A stretch of 64,000 nucleotides of DNA, from positions 66,712,312 through 66,776,311 of the forward strand of contig OZ024870.1 of assembly GCA_964017185.1 (NCBI GenBank). Direction: 5' to 3'. The translations under genes were made by a program, and so were the position numbers. Position 1 is the stretch's first letter; each line of letters starts with the position of its first letter. The notes under the pieces are model-generated. The model saw only the letters and a list, made by a program, of their open reading frames with translations. It searched no databases and was not told where the DNA came from. Origin of the DNA: Rugalucina vietnamica. Its lineage: Eukaryota; Mollusca; Bivalvia; Lucinida; Lucinidae. Of the stretch, positions 24,770 through 36,563 are shown piece by piece.

Positions 24770-25240
24770 CATCAATTTTATGTCGATTCGAACTATTGAG
24801 AGATCCACAACGAGGACCGAACAACTAACTAAATGTTTTGAGCCACAGCGGAAGATGAGGGTGAGGTTAGGGCTTTGTAAAATCGATTTAAGCCCCCCCC
24901 CCAGTAATTTTGTATTACTGATCGTTCCAAGGCGATACTTCTGCTGTGGTTCTATTTTTTCCTTAATGCTGTCGAGTCAAAATTTTGGCCTTTTTGGCCT
25001 TATGTGCGTTTTCATTTATTTTAGTTCAGCTTTGGTAACTGGGTGGCCGCCTAGTGGGAAATAGCCGCTCACTCGGCTTACGAGGTGTTTGCATATTATA
25101 AGTACACGTTATAAGAACCTAAGTGTCATTTTTTTCCCAGCTCGTTTTTTTTGGGTGGGTTTTTCAATCTGATTGCGCCCTTTCCTGATCATCGCCTATT
25201 TGTACCTTTTTATTAGCCAGTCTCAATTTTAACTTAGTTC
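24770..25240 (-). mobile_element. Dispersed element, copy A
   Basis: It matches, in reverse complement, the sequences at 34795-35170 and 58660-59685. Shared phrases include GAGGACCGAACAACTAACTA, GAGGGTGAGGTTAGG, AGTGGGAAATAGCCGC and CTGATTGCGCC. A C-run at 24893-24902 occupies the same position as the G-run at about 59485-59499 in copy C. It begins about 10 bp after the array cap and lacks the terminal part seen in copies B and C. No ORF of note. The element class is not identified. Confidence 0.78.
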
Positions 25241-25254
25241 ATTTTGAAAAGTCC

Positions 25255-25345
25255 AATAGCCAACCAGTTGACGGTTGACTATTCGAACTAAGGTTGTGTT
25301 TTTATCATTTATGTTGGTCAAATTCGAACTTATACATTTATATAT
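25255..25345 (+). repeat. Detached divergent satellite monomer
   Basis: CAACCAGTTGACGGTTGAC followed by TATTCGAAC and TATGTTGGTCAAATTCGAAC recreates parts of the satellite monomer and cap, about 500 bp beyond the array edge. Confidence 0.6.
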
Positions 25346-26649
25346 TTTTTGGAAAAATCTAAAGTTTTTTGAACAGTCAATATCTAATATTCTGAGTTCC
25401 ACAGCCAACGCATCTCGTCATTAAACTTATGATAAGTTTTTGAGGTTTCAGACGATTCATTCGAAAAGCCGAGCATATGTAGTTAAACCGTTTTGACAGC
25501 CGACCTGTGAAAATCAGGCATCAGACTTATTTCGTTCACCTACAATTGCGTGAAAACTGGCAAAGGGTTCATTTTGAAAAATGAAGGAAATCAGTGATTT
25601 TGACGATTTTTTTGCTAAATTAAATCTAATCTAGTCCGCGTTTTGCCCTGAAAAAGTTCCGCGATTTTTGGAACGAGCATGGTTTCAGAAAAAAATCAGA
25701 GTGCCACCACCGGGCGAAACACATTCAGAAGTGAATTTCCGATAGCTGCAATACACTTTATTCAATAAGGCTAGGTTGCCAATACAAAATAAAGCATATC
25801 GTTGACATGTGCAGTAACGTCTACCACATGACCAAGTGACATTGAACGCCTAAAAACAAGCAATTTTAGGGTATTGAAAATCAGTACCAATTTCTGGCAT
25901 TGAGCTGTAGATATCAACATTGATGTTGCCACCATCTCATTGGACGACCTTCCACGATTTGAACTGAGTGAAATGCTTGAACCCGAACGCACCGGGTACG
26001 GAAAAACATTTTTGTACCCTGGGGCGTAGTTCCGCGCATGCACACTAAAATCTCATATTTGATAACACACAAAGATTTTCGAGACGTCTTTATTATGATA
26101 GGACATAAACGTTTCCACATAACTGACCAATCTAAAAGATGGGAGGAAAAATATAGTTGCGTTTACTGTGGAACTCAGTATAGTCAAAAGTCAATTATTT
26201 ATATTTTCTTATTTTGTTCCACATAAAAATTTACATTGAGAAGGGTTTATTCATAACAACGCAGTTGAGTTTTTAAATACATCTTTGATATAATTAGCAT
26301 CACAATAGAGAACGTCAGGGTCAATGAAAACATTTCTTTCAATGTGTTTAAGTAGTCCGTTTAAACCTTAGTCACAAATTGGCGTGAGAGACAAACTCGT
26401 GGAGAGCGTTTTGTTAGCCCCAGCATGCTAGACATATTGGACGTACATTGTGTTGAACATTTTACGCCTTTTGAAAGTTTTGCAGGCATTTATTTTGCGT
26501 TCTAAAGGTGTATCTGAGAGAATACTAGTGCTCTAGAAACTTATCCCGGCGTACGTGGAAAGTATTCCAAACTTAGTCCGAGCGTACACCTGCTGGTTCA
26601 AGTGTATTATTGGAGACACCTCACCAGCTCCTAACTCCGACATTAACAT
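25346..26649. other. No recognisable gene
   Basis: Short open frames on both strands (for example minus 25771-26043) carry no family motif that I can identify, and no known repeat is evident. Confidence 0.6.
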
Positions 26650-26785
26650 GTTAAGAGCTCAACAGATCGACAGCTTGACATGTAGGTAGGTCGCCAGGTT
26701 GATAGGTCGACAAGTTGACAGGTCGTCAGTTTGACAGGTATACAGGTTGAGAGGTTGACAGGTGGATATGTCTACAGGTCTACAA
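26650..26785 (+). repeat. Degenerate minisatellite, about 10-15 bp unit
   Basis: Repeated phrases of the type CAGGTTGACAGGTCGACAGG (AGGTTGATAGGTCGAC, AAGTTGACAGGTCG, AGGTTGAGAGGTTGACAGG) run for about 135 bp with many substitutions. Confidence 0.8.
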
Positions 26786-27014
26786 ATTTATAGACAGATC
26801 GATGTTCCCCTGCTGCCTTATAACTTTTGCCTCACTTCCATGTTCTCATGTATCTTCCATGTTCTCATGTATCTACTATTCGCCAGTCAGGTCAGATTAA
26901 CTGTCACTGTAACATGTAATCAGTACTACCTGTTGTCATGCGGTGCAGATGGGGCTCGTTAGCATTTGAAGGCAATTGATCTAGGAGTTTTGTTACTTCT
27001 CCACACAAAAATCT

Positions 27015-27340
27015 AGCTGGGCAGGGGGAACTCATTAGTCTTGGTTGACAGTCCTCCTACGAGTTTACAGGTCTCTAAACAAAACATAAGAAAGGGCAGC
27101 AGATGGAGCTTTTCAGTGTGGCCAGCAATTTATCTAGGAATTTGTCAATCCACAATAGAACCTGTGTGTTATGATATGTTAGCTGGGTAGGGGGAACTCA
27201 ATACTCTTGGATGACAGTCCTCCTAGTAGTTTACAGGTCTCTAAACAAAACATAAAGAAGGGCAGATGGAGCTCTTCGGCTGTGGTCAGCAATTCATCTA
27301 GGAAACGGCAATTCCAAAATCAAACCTGTGTGTCTGGATA
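27015..27340 (+). repeat. Tandem duplication of a 166-bp unit
   Basis: AGCTGGGCAGGGGGAACTCA at 27015 recurs as AGCTGGGTAGGGGGAACTCA at 27181. The shared downstream text includes TTTACAGGTCTCTAAACAAA and ATCTAGGAA. A weaker third partial unit lies upstream near 26945. No coding function seen. Confidence 0.8.
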
Positions 27341-27916
27341 TGCCTGGTCAAGATATTCAAACACTGTTTCGGTAGATGCAGCGGAATAAATCACCTGATT
27401 CGATGGTTCAGAAAGCGATACAGCAGCATGCTGTGGAACATGCATAGTGTGAATAGGCACTAACGGTCATCCAGATGAGGTGAAATTACCTAGACGACAT
27501 TATTTCTGCAACACACCGCACAAACAAGCTTATCCTTCATTGCGACTTTAAGCCAGACTTTATACAGACTACCAGACCTGGGAAGGAGTTATCGGTCCAG
27601 ACGGGATTGGAAAGTGCAACGGTGCCCAATGGTCTTTTGCTTCTAATGAAGTGTGCTGGATATGATCTTCTAATCACCAACACAGTCTTCCGCCTACATG
27701 ATAGGAACAAAACATCCTATATGCATCCCCGCTCCAAACACTGACATCTCATAGACTATGTCATGGTGCGGAGAACAGGCAAACAGGGTGTCAAATTGAC
27801 AGAGTTCTGGACAGATCATAGACTGGTTGGCAGCAAACTCAACCTAAGAATCCAGCCTGCGAGGAGACTATAAGGTAAGAAAGCTCCTAAGAGACTGGAT
27901 GTCTCAAAGCTGAATA

Positions 27917-28471
27917 CATAACATAACATAACATATCTTTATTTCGTAATACAAGGCCACCGGCCCAAAATACATATCAATAAGTACATACAGTTAGAGT
28001 GGTATCTATTACAGGTGACATACAATTTATCTTATTCCATATAATTTTCTCTAAGAAGATTTTAATGTACATGTATAATATATAGCTATAACAACCAAAA
28101 ATCAATTATCTTTATGATAGCTATATCAACTTTCAGTCTGAACTGGATATGCATGTGTTTCTATATGAGAGAGCACTGACTAGATATTTAGAAATAGCTA
28201 CAATAGATTCTTTATCTGTTGAAGACATTATTCGTATAAAAAGCATATCTGTTATCAAGTTTGTCTTCCATTCAAGTTTAAAATAAATATTTCTAATATC
28301 ATTGTACGGCGGACATACACAAACGAAACGAAATTCGTCTTCAACGACATAGACGTTTCTTTTTAAGCACAATGGACAAAATCTAATATTTCTATCAATA
28401 TGTTGGTGTCGACCTTTTTCAATCATAAGAGGATGGCTAGAGCAACGGAAGTTAGCTAGAGTTTTCCTATA
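27917..28471 (-). mobile_element. 5'-truncated CR1/L2-like LINE 3' end, inserted in the older LINE
   Basis: Read on the minus strand, it opens with LYRKTLANFRCSSHPLMIE and then GRHQHIDRNIRFCPLC, the conserved C-terminal knuckle region of LINE ORF2, and stops at about 28133. The second half of the knuckle reads DEFRFVCVC, so the usual histidine ligand appears as arginine. A roughly 200-base 3' UTR follows, with AATAAA close to the end, and a terminal run of TTATG repeats at 27917-27935. The older LINE resumes in sense immediately after 28471 with GACAGCATGAGACAAG, which makes both junctions clear. Confidence 0.85.
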
Positions 28472-28644
28472 AAGACAGCATGAGACAAGATTTCTTAGAA
28501 CTTCTTAACAATCATTTGCAACCAACTGAATGCAATTAATGTCACTTCAGATGACCCCGAAGAAAACTGTACAGTCTTCCATAAAACTACTCTAGGGCAT
28601 CCATCTCGCAGATATCAAGACTGGTTTGATGAGAATGATGACAA

Positions 28645-28815
28645 AATTCAGATGCTTCTTGAAGAAGGGCACCAGTCACAAGGCACATCAAGATGATACC
28701 AGCTCAGATGCTTCTTGAAGAAGGGTACCAGTCACAAGGCACATCAAGATGATACTAGCTCAGTTGCTTCTTGAAGAGGGGTACCAGCCACATCAAGATG
28801 ATACTAGCTCAGTTG
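28645..28815 (+). repeat. Three tandem copies of a roughly 65-bp segment within the LINE linker
   Basis: CAGATGCTTCTTGAAGAAGG followed by the text around CACATCAAGATGATAC recurs three times with small changes. It is a local duplication inside the relic and adds to its loss of frame. Confidence 0.85.
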
Positions 28816-30129
28816 CCAAGAAAGCAGCCTACAGCAACATTTGTAAGACAGTCCAGACAAAGCGTAGGAAAATGCAAGATTCAAGGCTGAGGAAGACAAC
28901 AGAAGTAATTCAGTCTTTGGCAGATAGAAAGAACATTTAAAAATTCATGATGCGCTGAAAACCACTTATGACCAAAAGAGTTCTGAAGCCACCACATTGC
29001 TCAGAGCAGATGGAAGTACTCTTCTCACAGATAAAGAGACTATATTGGAAAGTTGAGCAGAACACTTCAACAGTGTGCTTAATCGACCACCAAACACCAA
29101 TGAGGATGCAGTTGACACACGTCCACAGATAGAGTGAAATGTTTTGTTAGATAAATTTCCTACCGTCAGTGAATCAAGACAAGCAGTGCAACAACTATAA
29201 TCTGGCAAAGCTTCAGGTGCAGATGTGATTCCTGTACAAGTATGAAAGAATAAGGGGCTACCCATGCAGAAGTATGAAAGGTTGAGGGCTACCCATGGCA
29301 CAGAAACTGACAGAGTTGTTGCACTGTATGTGGGGAAAGGAGGCTATTCCACAAAATTTAAGGATGTATCCATAATCCACATGTACAAGCGGAAAGGAAA
29401 TCCTCAAGTCTCTGACAACCACAGAGGTATCTCCTTGCTATACATTGATGGGAAAATACTGGCAAAAATTATGTTGAATCGCCTGAGTGTTCATCTTGAT
29501 CGGACGGGACTTAACCGAGAAAGCCAAAGTGGATTCAGAAAAGACAGAGGTACAATAGACGTGATCTTCACAGCAAGACAGCTTCATGAGAAATGCCAAA
29601 AACAGAATGTATATCTATACATGACGTTTGTCGACCTCGTCAAAGCTTTTGACACTGTTAGTCGCGACGAACTCTGGAAAATCATGGCCAAGTTTGACTG
29701 TCCAGATTCATAGCAATGAAGCGGCAATTTCATGATGACATGTAAGCACGTGTGCAAAATGACGGATAATTCACTGAACCCTTTGAGTTAAGAAATGGGG
29801 TCAAACAGGGCTGTGTTATGGCACCAACACTGTTCACCATGATGTTTTCTGTCATAATCATGGATGCTTTTCAGGACAGTGACACTGGTTTTCAAATCAG
29901 GTACTGTTTTGATGGCAACATACTCTACCTTAGAAGGTTGCAAGCCAAAACTAAGGTCCAAACGGATGTGCTAGATGAGCTCCTCTATGCAGACGATATG
30001 GATATGAATGCCACCACAGAGGCAAAAATGCAAAGAGCCATGGATCAAGTCTCACAGTCATGTGATAACTATGATCTCACAATCAGCACAAAAAGACAGA
30101 GGTTGTACACCAACCAGCACATATTTTGA

Positions 30130-30896
30130 TCTTGATCTTTATAAAATGATATCGGTTACACCTCTAACAGAAGTCAAGCAAAAAAACAAAAAAAAATCGA
30201 AGTTGCACAGCAAAAGTGTACGAAAAACATATTCATTTCATTGAAAGACACATAATCTTAAATGGTGGCTACTGTCTGTAGCGTCTCCGCAATGCATAGT
30301 AATTCTGAATGAGGCTATTTAAAGTGTAACAGAGCTTAAGTAATTGCGCATGCGCATTGTTTGATTTTCCCATTTAAGCATATTTTTCTTCTGCATTTAA
30401 TAACTCGGGCAATAAAAGAAAATTTATTTTTGCATCTGAATGTATGATATGTATGAAAAAATGGATAAAAAAGAGCTATTGAACAGAGCAGTAACTGGCC
30501 AGACTATGAGGGGAAGTGACTGTGTCCTTTCTTTTTCGGCTCAGTATATAAATTTGACCCTAAACTTAATTTTTATACTTGACAGGATTTGCGCCTTAGA
30601 GGGGTGAACTAAAGTACCGATAAAATATACTGTATTTTTTTTTTTCATTCTAATACTCATAATCTGCTGAAGTTTTAACGTACCAATCGGGTCCAGAATT
30701 TTCAGAATATGTCTTTCTATCGTCACAGGCGCGTTTTTACCAACGCTAGGCCTGCTGCGCATGATAAACGTAAATTTAGCGTGTAGGTTACACGTCAACC
30801 CACGCCCGAACTTCTAATTTTTATACATGCTTAAAATCGTTTTGTGCCCAAATGTATATCGACGTAAAGCGACGTATACCAAGCGTCTCCAATGAT
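30130..30896. other. No recognisable gene; one NRF1-like site
   Basis: Unique-looking sequence. A perfect palindrome TGCGCATGCGCA lies at 30345-30356. Short ORFs have no signature. Confidence 0.55.
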
Positions 30897-31290
30897 CGTG
30901 TATCGAGTTATTATCGTTTTACCCAGGCACGTATCTCTAACATTTGCTAATTTTGCAAATTTGTTCATGTAAATTGCAACACGCCCGGCACACGATAGTG
31001 TCATACTCCAACATGTGACTGAAACTTCAGTCACAGTTTCAGTCACTTATTGGCGACCTGTCAGATCTCATGGCGGAAGTTGACATTCAGGCGGAAGATG
31101 ACCGCGCATGCGCAGTTCATGGCGGAAGAACATTCAGGCGGAAGTTGACCGCGCATGCGCAGTTCCGGTTCACTTCCACATCTTACAGCCCTTTCGGGTC
31201 TTACCGGACACCGGACGTGTATCGAAAATTGGCAAAGTTCGCAAACGTTAGAAGTACATCAGAAACACGGTTATAACTCGTTACACGCTC
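30897..31290. repeat. Imperfect inverted repeat enclosing a duplicated CpG-containing block
   Basis: The text around 30897-30967 (CGTGTATCGAGTTATTATCG, then CTAACATTTGC and AATTTTGC) is repeated in inverted, diverged form at about 31217-31290. Near 31011-31045 there is a small hairpin around AGTGACTGAAACTTCAGTCA. Between the arms, 31071-31118 and 31119-31165 are tandem copies of a roughly 47-bp block starting TGGCGGAAG. Outside these the sequence is unremarkable. Confidence 0.6.
31103..31161. promoter_or_regulatory. Two NRF1-like palindromic sites
   Basis: CGCGCATGCGCA occurs at 31103-31114 and 31150-31161, once in each tandem block, matching the vertebrate NRF1 consensus core GCGCATGCGC. 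A third such palindrome is at 30345-30356. No gene start can be tied to them, so function is only a possibility. Confidence 0.35.
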
Positions 31291-32660
31291 GTTGAACACG
31301 CTTATAGTACGTCACTGTACGCCGCTTAAATCGGTGCGCGTTTAGGCTCGAAAAATAAGCATGCATAAAAAATTTCAGAAGTTCGGGAGTGTTCCGTATT
31401 ACCCACACACTACGTATACCTTCAATGTTCGTTACAGGCGCGTTGAATACCTTTTGAACACACTCATCGTAAGTTTTAAGCACGTCGTGTACGCGCCGAG
31501 TACGTTCCGATGTTTTGGGCATTTAATAAACGTTTCTGTAACGTGCCTCAAGCCTGCATGAGTCGCTTGTTTAGCGTATACTGCAGTCATGTAGCGCTCG
31601 AAAAACTCGTCCGTGGCGTTATAGACAGGTATATTTGATAATTCTAGTACTTGGTGGGTACCATAATAGTTCAACAGATTATAAGTTCCTGAGGAGAATT
31701 AAATTGAATGATTATCAGCTTGGAATTTTTGTTCATCCCTTTTAAGACGCAAGTCCTATGAATTATAAAGTTAAGGCGCATAATTATATATAGAAAGCAT
31801 TACTATATAATTAACTGCAAGGAGAGGGTAAGGAGTGCAACAGGTGAACCAGATATATCCACAAATTCATCAGCATATCCAAGGCAGGTGGATAAAGTTT
31901 TGAAAGACTAGATGCAGCCCTTGCAATTCCACCACACCCTAATATTATCTCGGTTATATGCGCTGGTATCATATGGCTGGCACCGCACGCGCTTCAAACG
32001 TACAAACACGCTTGTAGGCCCGGAGTTCCTTTGGAACACTTTAAAGACATGTCGGGGATAAACTTCGCACAGCAGTTTGAAATGGTGTACAAAGGTCTAT
32101 ACGTGCAAGCTTTTCAACACGCCCTGCACACATTTGTCTCTCGTGCCAATGTCTGACTGAGGTTTGAGTTTTAAGAATTTTCACCTATACAAGGCACTTA
32201 GTACAAAACAATACAAAGATGATTTTTCTCTTTGAAAGAACAAAAGTAGACAAAAATGCAACGATTGCTCATTTAAGAGCCATAATATGCCCAGATGACA
32301 ATTTCTAAGAATGACAAGGACAGCTCACTTCCAAGTCTTAATCCCATCTGACCTAACTGCTAATCATGCACATTTGTCACCCAAGCTTTTATGCATGACC
32401 TCGTTTCTCCTATTATGAAAAACATGGAATGAAGGATTGTGAAAAAATGCGCTAGCAACATTTTCTTCAAATAAAGTAAACTCCTCACTTAAAGTTGAAT
32501 CCAGCAAATTTTCATAATATATCAGCCCCTGTATTTGATATGGTTTCCTGAAAGTCACCAGAGGACCATTGGTCCTGAGAACGCTCACCTGAGATAACAA
32601 ACAAACAAACTTTGACCAATGTTTACTAACAGATAATCGAGGGAATGCCAAGTAGTCTCA
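31291..32660. other. No recognisable gene
   Basis: Several short overlapping ORFs on both strands between 31271 and 31674 and one at 32364-32651 minus show no recognisable domain. A short palindromic phrase GAGGACCATTGGTCCTGAG is at about 32560-32578, in a context I recall from dispersed molluscan repeats. Confidence 0.5.
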
Positions 32661-32664
32661 TAGG

Positions 32665-34030
32665 AGAAGAGGTTTGAATATTATGGTAATATACATTTAC
32701 AATATGTATATTGCCCAGAGGTGTGGGCAAATGCGCCCCTGCAGAATCATCGATATCCATTCATATTGCCCATTATCTGCAAGATTCCCCCTTTAAATGA
32801 CATTTAAAAGATTTACCATTCAAGTTCATAGGTTGACCTTGCCCTTTAATAGGTCAGTGTTTTCACAGGGTCATGGTTTATAAGTACATTGTATTTACTC
32901 TAGACCCCAATACTACATTCCAAGTTTCGTTGAAATCGGTCGAGCGGGTCAGAAGAAGAAGAGTTTTAAGGGAGTTTTACCATATATGGGCATGGTAGAC
33001 ATCTTGGTCATGTTACCTGGATTATTGATAAACACATTGATTCCCCTTTCCATAGATGGTTTCTATAAAATTTGTCATTAATTGACCATGTGGTTTCAGA
33101 GAAGAAGATCTTCGAATATCATAGTAATATACATGTATATTGCCCGGAATGGGTAAACACAAACCCCTGTGGTTCATGTTTTTCCCCAGAATCATGTATC
33201 TTCAGTCCATTTGCCCATTTCCTGCAAGTTTTTCCTTTCAAATAACATTTTAATAATTTTCCCCATTCAAATGCATGGGCGACCTAAGTTGACCTTGTCC
33301 TCAAATAGTAAAATAAGTCTAGGTTATCCAAATGTCATGATTTATATAAACATTGTAAAACTTAAGTCCTCAATGCTACATACCAAGTTTCATTGAAATC
33401 GGTCCCGCGGTTCTGGAGAAGAAGATCTATTAAGTTTTTTTTTACCATATATAGGCATGGCGGGCATCTTGGTAATGTGCTCTAGATTATTCATAATCAC
33501 ATTGATTCCCCATTCCCATTGATGGTTCCTACAAAATTTGGCTTGGATTGGCCAAGCGGTTTCAGAGTAGAAGAACTTTGTACATTTTAGTTATATACAT
33601 ATATATTGCCCCAGGTTTGTGAAAGACCAACTCCTGGGGGGTCCATTTTCTTTTCAGAATCATATATCTTCAGTCCATTTGCCCGTTTCCTGCAATGTTT
33701 CCTTCCAAACGACACTTTAACAATTTTCCCCATTCAACTGCAAGGGGGAACTATGTTGACCTTACCGTAAAAAGGTCAAGGTCATCCAAATGTCATGATT
33801 TATTAACACATTGTAGTACTTTAGTCCCGAATACTACATGCCACGTTCGTTTGAAATCGGTCCGGTGGTTCCGGAGAAGAAGAGTTTTAAAGTGTTTTTT
33901 TTTTTAAATATATGGCCATGGTGGCAATCTTGGTCATGTAACTTGCATTATTTATTATCACAGACGGTTTCAGATGAGATCTTTGTGGACGACGGACGAC
34001 GACGGACGGCGGACGAACACAACGACATCA
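32665..34030 (+). repeat. About three tandem copies of a roughly 460-bp unit
   Basis: TGAAATCGGT occurs at 32931, 33394 and 33852 (spacings 463 and 458). Each is followed by a GGAGAAGAAG or GAAGAAGAAG phrase, then ATATATGGCATGG-like text, TCACATTGATTCCCC and GGTTTCAGAG. Units are diverged by perhaps 20 percent. The last unit ends in a GACGGACGACGACGG run near 33985-34010. This looks like a dispersed molluscan repeat that was tandemly amplified. No ORF is supported. Confidence 0.85.
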
Positions 34031-34794
34031 ATGAAACTTGTTGTGGGCTCTCTATCGACACAAAAAGATTATGAATTTTGACAGTGAGTTTGAAATGATG
34101 AACAAAATAACGCCTTGTAGACGACATCAACATAATCTGTAGAGTAAGTTGCCTTTGAGTACCTTAAAAATTCCCTTTGAGACTTAAATGAGGAAAATGG
34201 TGTGGCCATTTTAGGATCTTTGTGTTTGCTTACAAGAGTAATTTGCCATTCACTAGCTTACAAATCAAGGTTTGCACTGTAACTCAGTTGCCCCTGATCT
34301 GATCCTTTATAACATTCAATTTGATAGTTGAAAGGCAAGCGATCGTTGCCTTTTCGGCTACTTGTTCGTTTCTATAATGTCTGTGACTGGCTGGTCTTCA
34401 GCATGACGGAATATCAATATTGAGATATCCGTACAGTACCAAACCTCAATATCATTAAGTTATTGTACAATTTTCATTCTGCTCCCTTTCTTATAATTCA
34501 TTTGTAGACCAACATCCTTGATATTCACATGCAGCATATGTAACATTCGAGAGATCAAACTGAAGAGAATAAAAAGTCATACTGAATAGAAAGTGCATTG
34601 CAGTTCACTGGTGACGAGACTTATAGCATACACTTTCACAAATCTCTGACAGAAGTATCATATACAATATTTTACATTCATACAAACATCTGCAAAGAGC
34701 CCAATAAGGTCCGATGTAAATACACTTAATTCGCATGAAAAGCACAAATACACTTACATTTGCATAAATTGTCTCGGTGTGAAAGCACTTGAAC

Positions 34795-35170
34795 CATACC
34801 ATGAAACATATCGTAAGCCGAATGAGCAGCTATTTTCTCAATAGGTGGCCACTCAGTTACCTTAACTTAACTAAAAATATGAAAACATACATAAGGCGCC
34901 AAAAGCACAAAAAAAATTTATACACCAAGACATAAAACAAAAAGAACCACCACAGAAGTATCGATTTGGAAGTTACTGGCGGGCTTAAACCGGTTTTACA
35001 TGGCCATAACCTCACCCTCAGCTTCTGCAGTGGTTCATAACATTTAGTTAGTTATTCGGTCCTTATGGTGAATCTCTAACTAGTCAATGAATCATCAAGA
35101 ACAAACAAATAAATCATGATAAACATCCTGATGAATAAAAAACCAGGACTCACAGACTGAGTAAGCTGCT
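34795..35170 (+). mobile_element. Dispersed element, copy B
   Basis: It reads AACATATCGTAAGCCGAATG through AATCTCTAACTAGTCAATGA. It is the same element as copy A (inverted) and copy C (same strand), here without the long C-run and without the internal insertion seen in C. It ends near GACTCACAGACTGAGTAAG. Confidence 0.8.
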
Positions 35171-36034
35171 CGACGATGGAGATCCCTGGGCGCCGAAACT
35201 AGCTACATATAAGAAGAAAAAGTTAAAATCTTAAAGATCTCGTATTATAAAATTAGTTCACAGTATATAATTGCATCAAATGTAACATATGTAACAGACT
35301 GAAAGGGTACACAGAGACAACTTATGAATTAACGAAGATCAATGATTATTGATTTTAAACCATGCTGTTATACTAATATGATGTTAAACAGAAAAATGTA
35401 ATGAAATATTTAAATTGTTTAAGTCTGTCCAATTGGTAACTTAATATGTAAAAGGGTACAATGTATGTGTATTGGGCTTCATTAAAACTTGTTGTAATGA
35501 TATAAATTGCTTATAATAAGCATACAGGAAACATCCTACATTCATAATTCATTCATTTAAGTACTTTGAAATTATTAGTGAACAAGTTTATATTTTGAAA
35601 AATAAACGTTATGTGTAATAAATGTAACAAACAACCATTATTCAGGCCCACGATTTTTATGAAATTTCATAAATATATTTTTGACAAATATGGGCAGTTT
35701 TTATATTGAAATGGTTTGTTGACAAAGTCAGGAACACAGAAAAAATTTAATTCGAATTCTGCCACTTTTAAAATAAGCATGTGAAGATTGGGGTTACATG
35801 TATATACAAATGACTTCTCCGCCGCTGTCTTGATACTAACAAAGTCATTTATAGTATCTGCAAACTAACCAATGACTACCTAAATTCTAGACAGATTTCA
35901 ACATTTGCTCTATGAAACGTTGGTCATTATAGAAATGTTTAAAGTTATATACCCTCAGCCGTGTTAGTGACATCATTATGCCGTAAGAGTTATCTGGCAA
36001 TAATTGAATAACATGCCGTTGGTCAGTGCTTACT
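35171..36034. other. AT-rich non-coding stretch
   Basis: No gene or repeat family recognised; the ORF at 35887-36177 minus overlaps dispersed-element copy D and is not a gene. Confidence 0.6.
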
Positions 36035-36217
36035 GGAAAAGGTAAAAGTAGGCAACGATTAGGAAAAGGCGCAATCAGAAAGCAAGTCCCACCCCAAAAA
36101 CCCGAGGTGGGAAAAATAAATTGAAACTCTGTTAGTTTAAAAACATATAGTAAGCCGAGTAAGCGGCTATTTCCCACTATGCGGCCACTCAGTTACCTGA
36201 ACTTCATTTCAGTTGGT
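36035..36217 (+). mobile_element. Dispersed element, truncated copy D
   Basis: It contains GGTAAAAGTAGGCAACGATT, CCCGAGGTGGGAAAAA, AGTAAGCCGAGTAAGCGGC and GGCCACTCAGTTACCTGAAC, matching the first half of copy C, and is cut off about 10 bp before array 2. Its half-element orientation relative to array 2 is the same as that of copy A relative to array 1. Confidence 0.78.
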
Positions 36218-36227
36218 TGGAGCTTCC

Positions 36228-36522
36228 TGTCTGATTTTTCCAACATAGAAAAACTTTGATTTTTACCCCAAAAAACTAAGTTCGAATAGTGGCAGAAAAA
36301 AGCTAAGTGCGAATTTGACAAAAAAAAAAACTAAGTTCGAATAGTCAACCGACAACTGGTTGACGGTTGACTATTCAAAAAACTAAGTTCGATTTTTTCA
36401 ACAAAGAAAAATTCAAAGTTCGAATAGTCAACCGTCAACTAAATGACAGTTGACTATTCAAAAAACTAAGTTTGATTTTTCCAACATAGAAAAAACTTTG
36501 ATTCTGACCCCCCCCCCCCCCC

Positions 36523-36563
<41 letters not shown>

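Larger units (their letters stand above)
27540..30126 (+). pseudogene. Old LINE (non-LTR retrotransposon) pol relic, interrupted
   Basis: The fragments read in order as a single decayed retrotransposon. Endonuclease end at about 27660-27900: DLLITNTVFRLHDRNKTSY, HLIDYVMVRR and WTDHRLVGSKLNL. Linker from 28473: MRQDFLELLNNHLQ, QDWFDENDDKIQMLLEEG, KKAAYSNICKTVQTK. Reverse transcriptase at 29300-30110: NHRGISLL, GFRKDRGTIDVIF, FVDLVKAFDTVSR (motif A), then after a stop NGVKQGCVMAPTLF and LLYADDMDMNA (motif C, catalytic YADD). The copy has several stops and frame changes and ends soon after the YADD region, so most of the thumb and C-terminus are missing. It resembles LINE polyproteins often misannotated as craniofacial development protein 2-like. 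A second LINE fragment is inserted at 27917-28471, which proves that this one is older. Confidence 0.88.

Noticed and set aside
25771-26120. Possible small genes on the minus strand
   Set aside because: Two overlapping short frames, no domain, no supporting repeat or splice context.
31271-31674. Overlapping ORFs on both strands
   Set aside because: Mutually overlapping frames with no recognisable motif; the region is a diverged repeat context.
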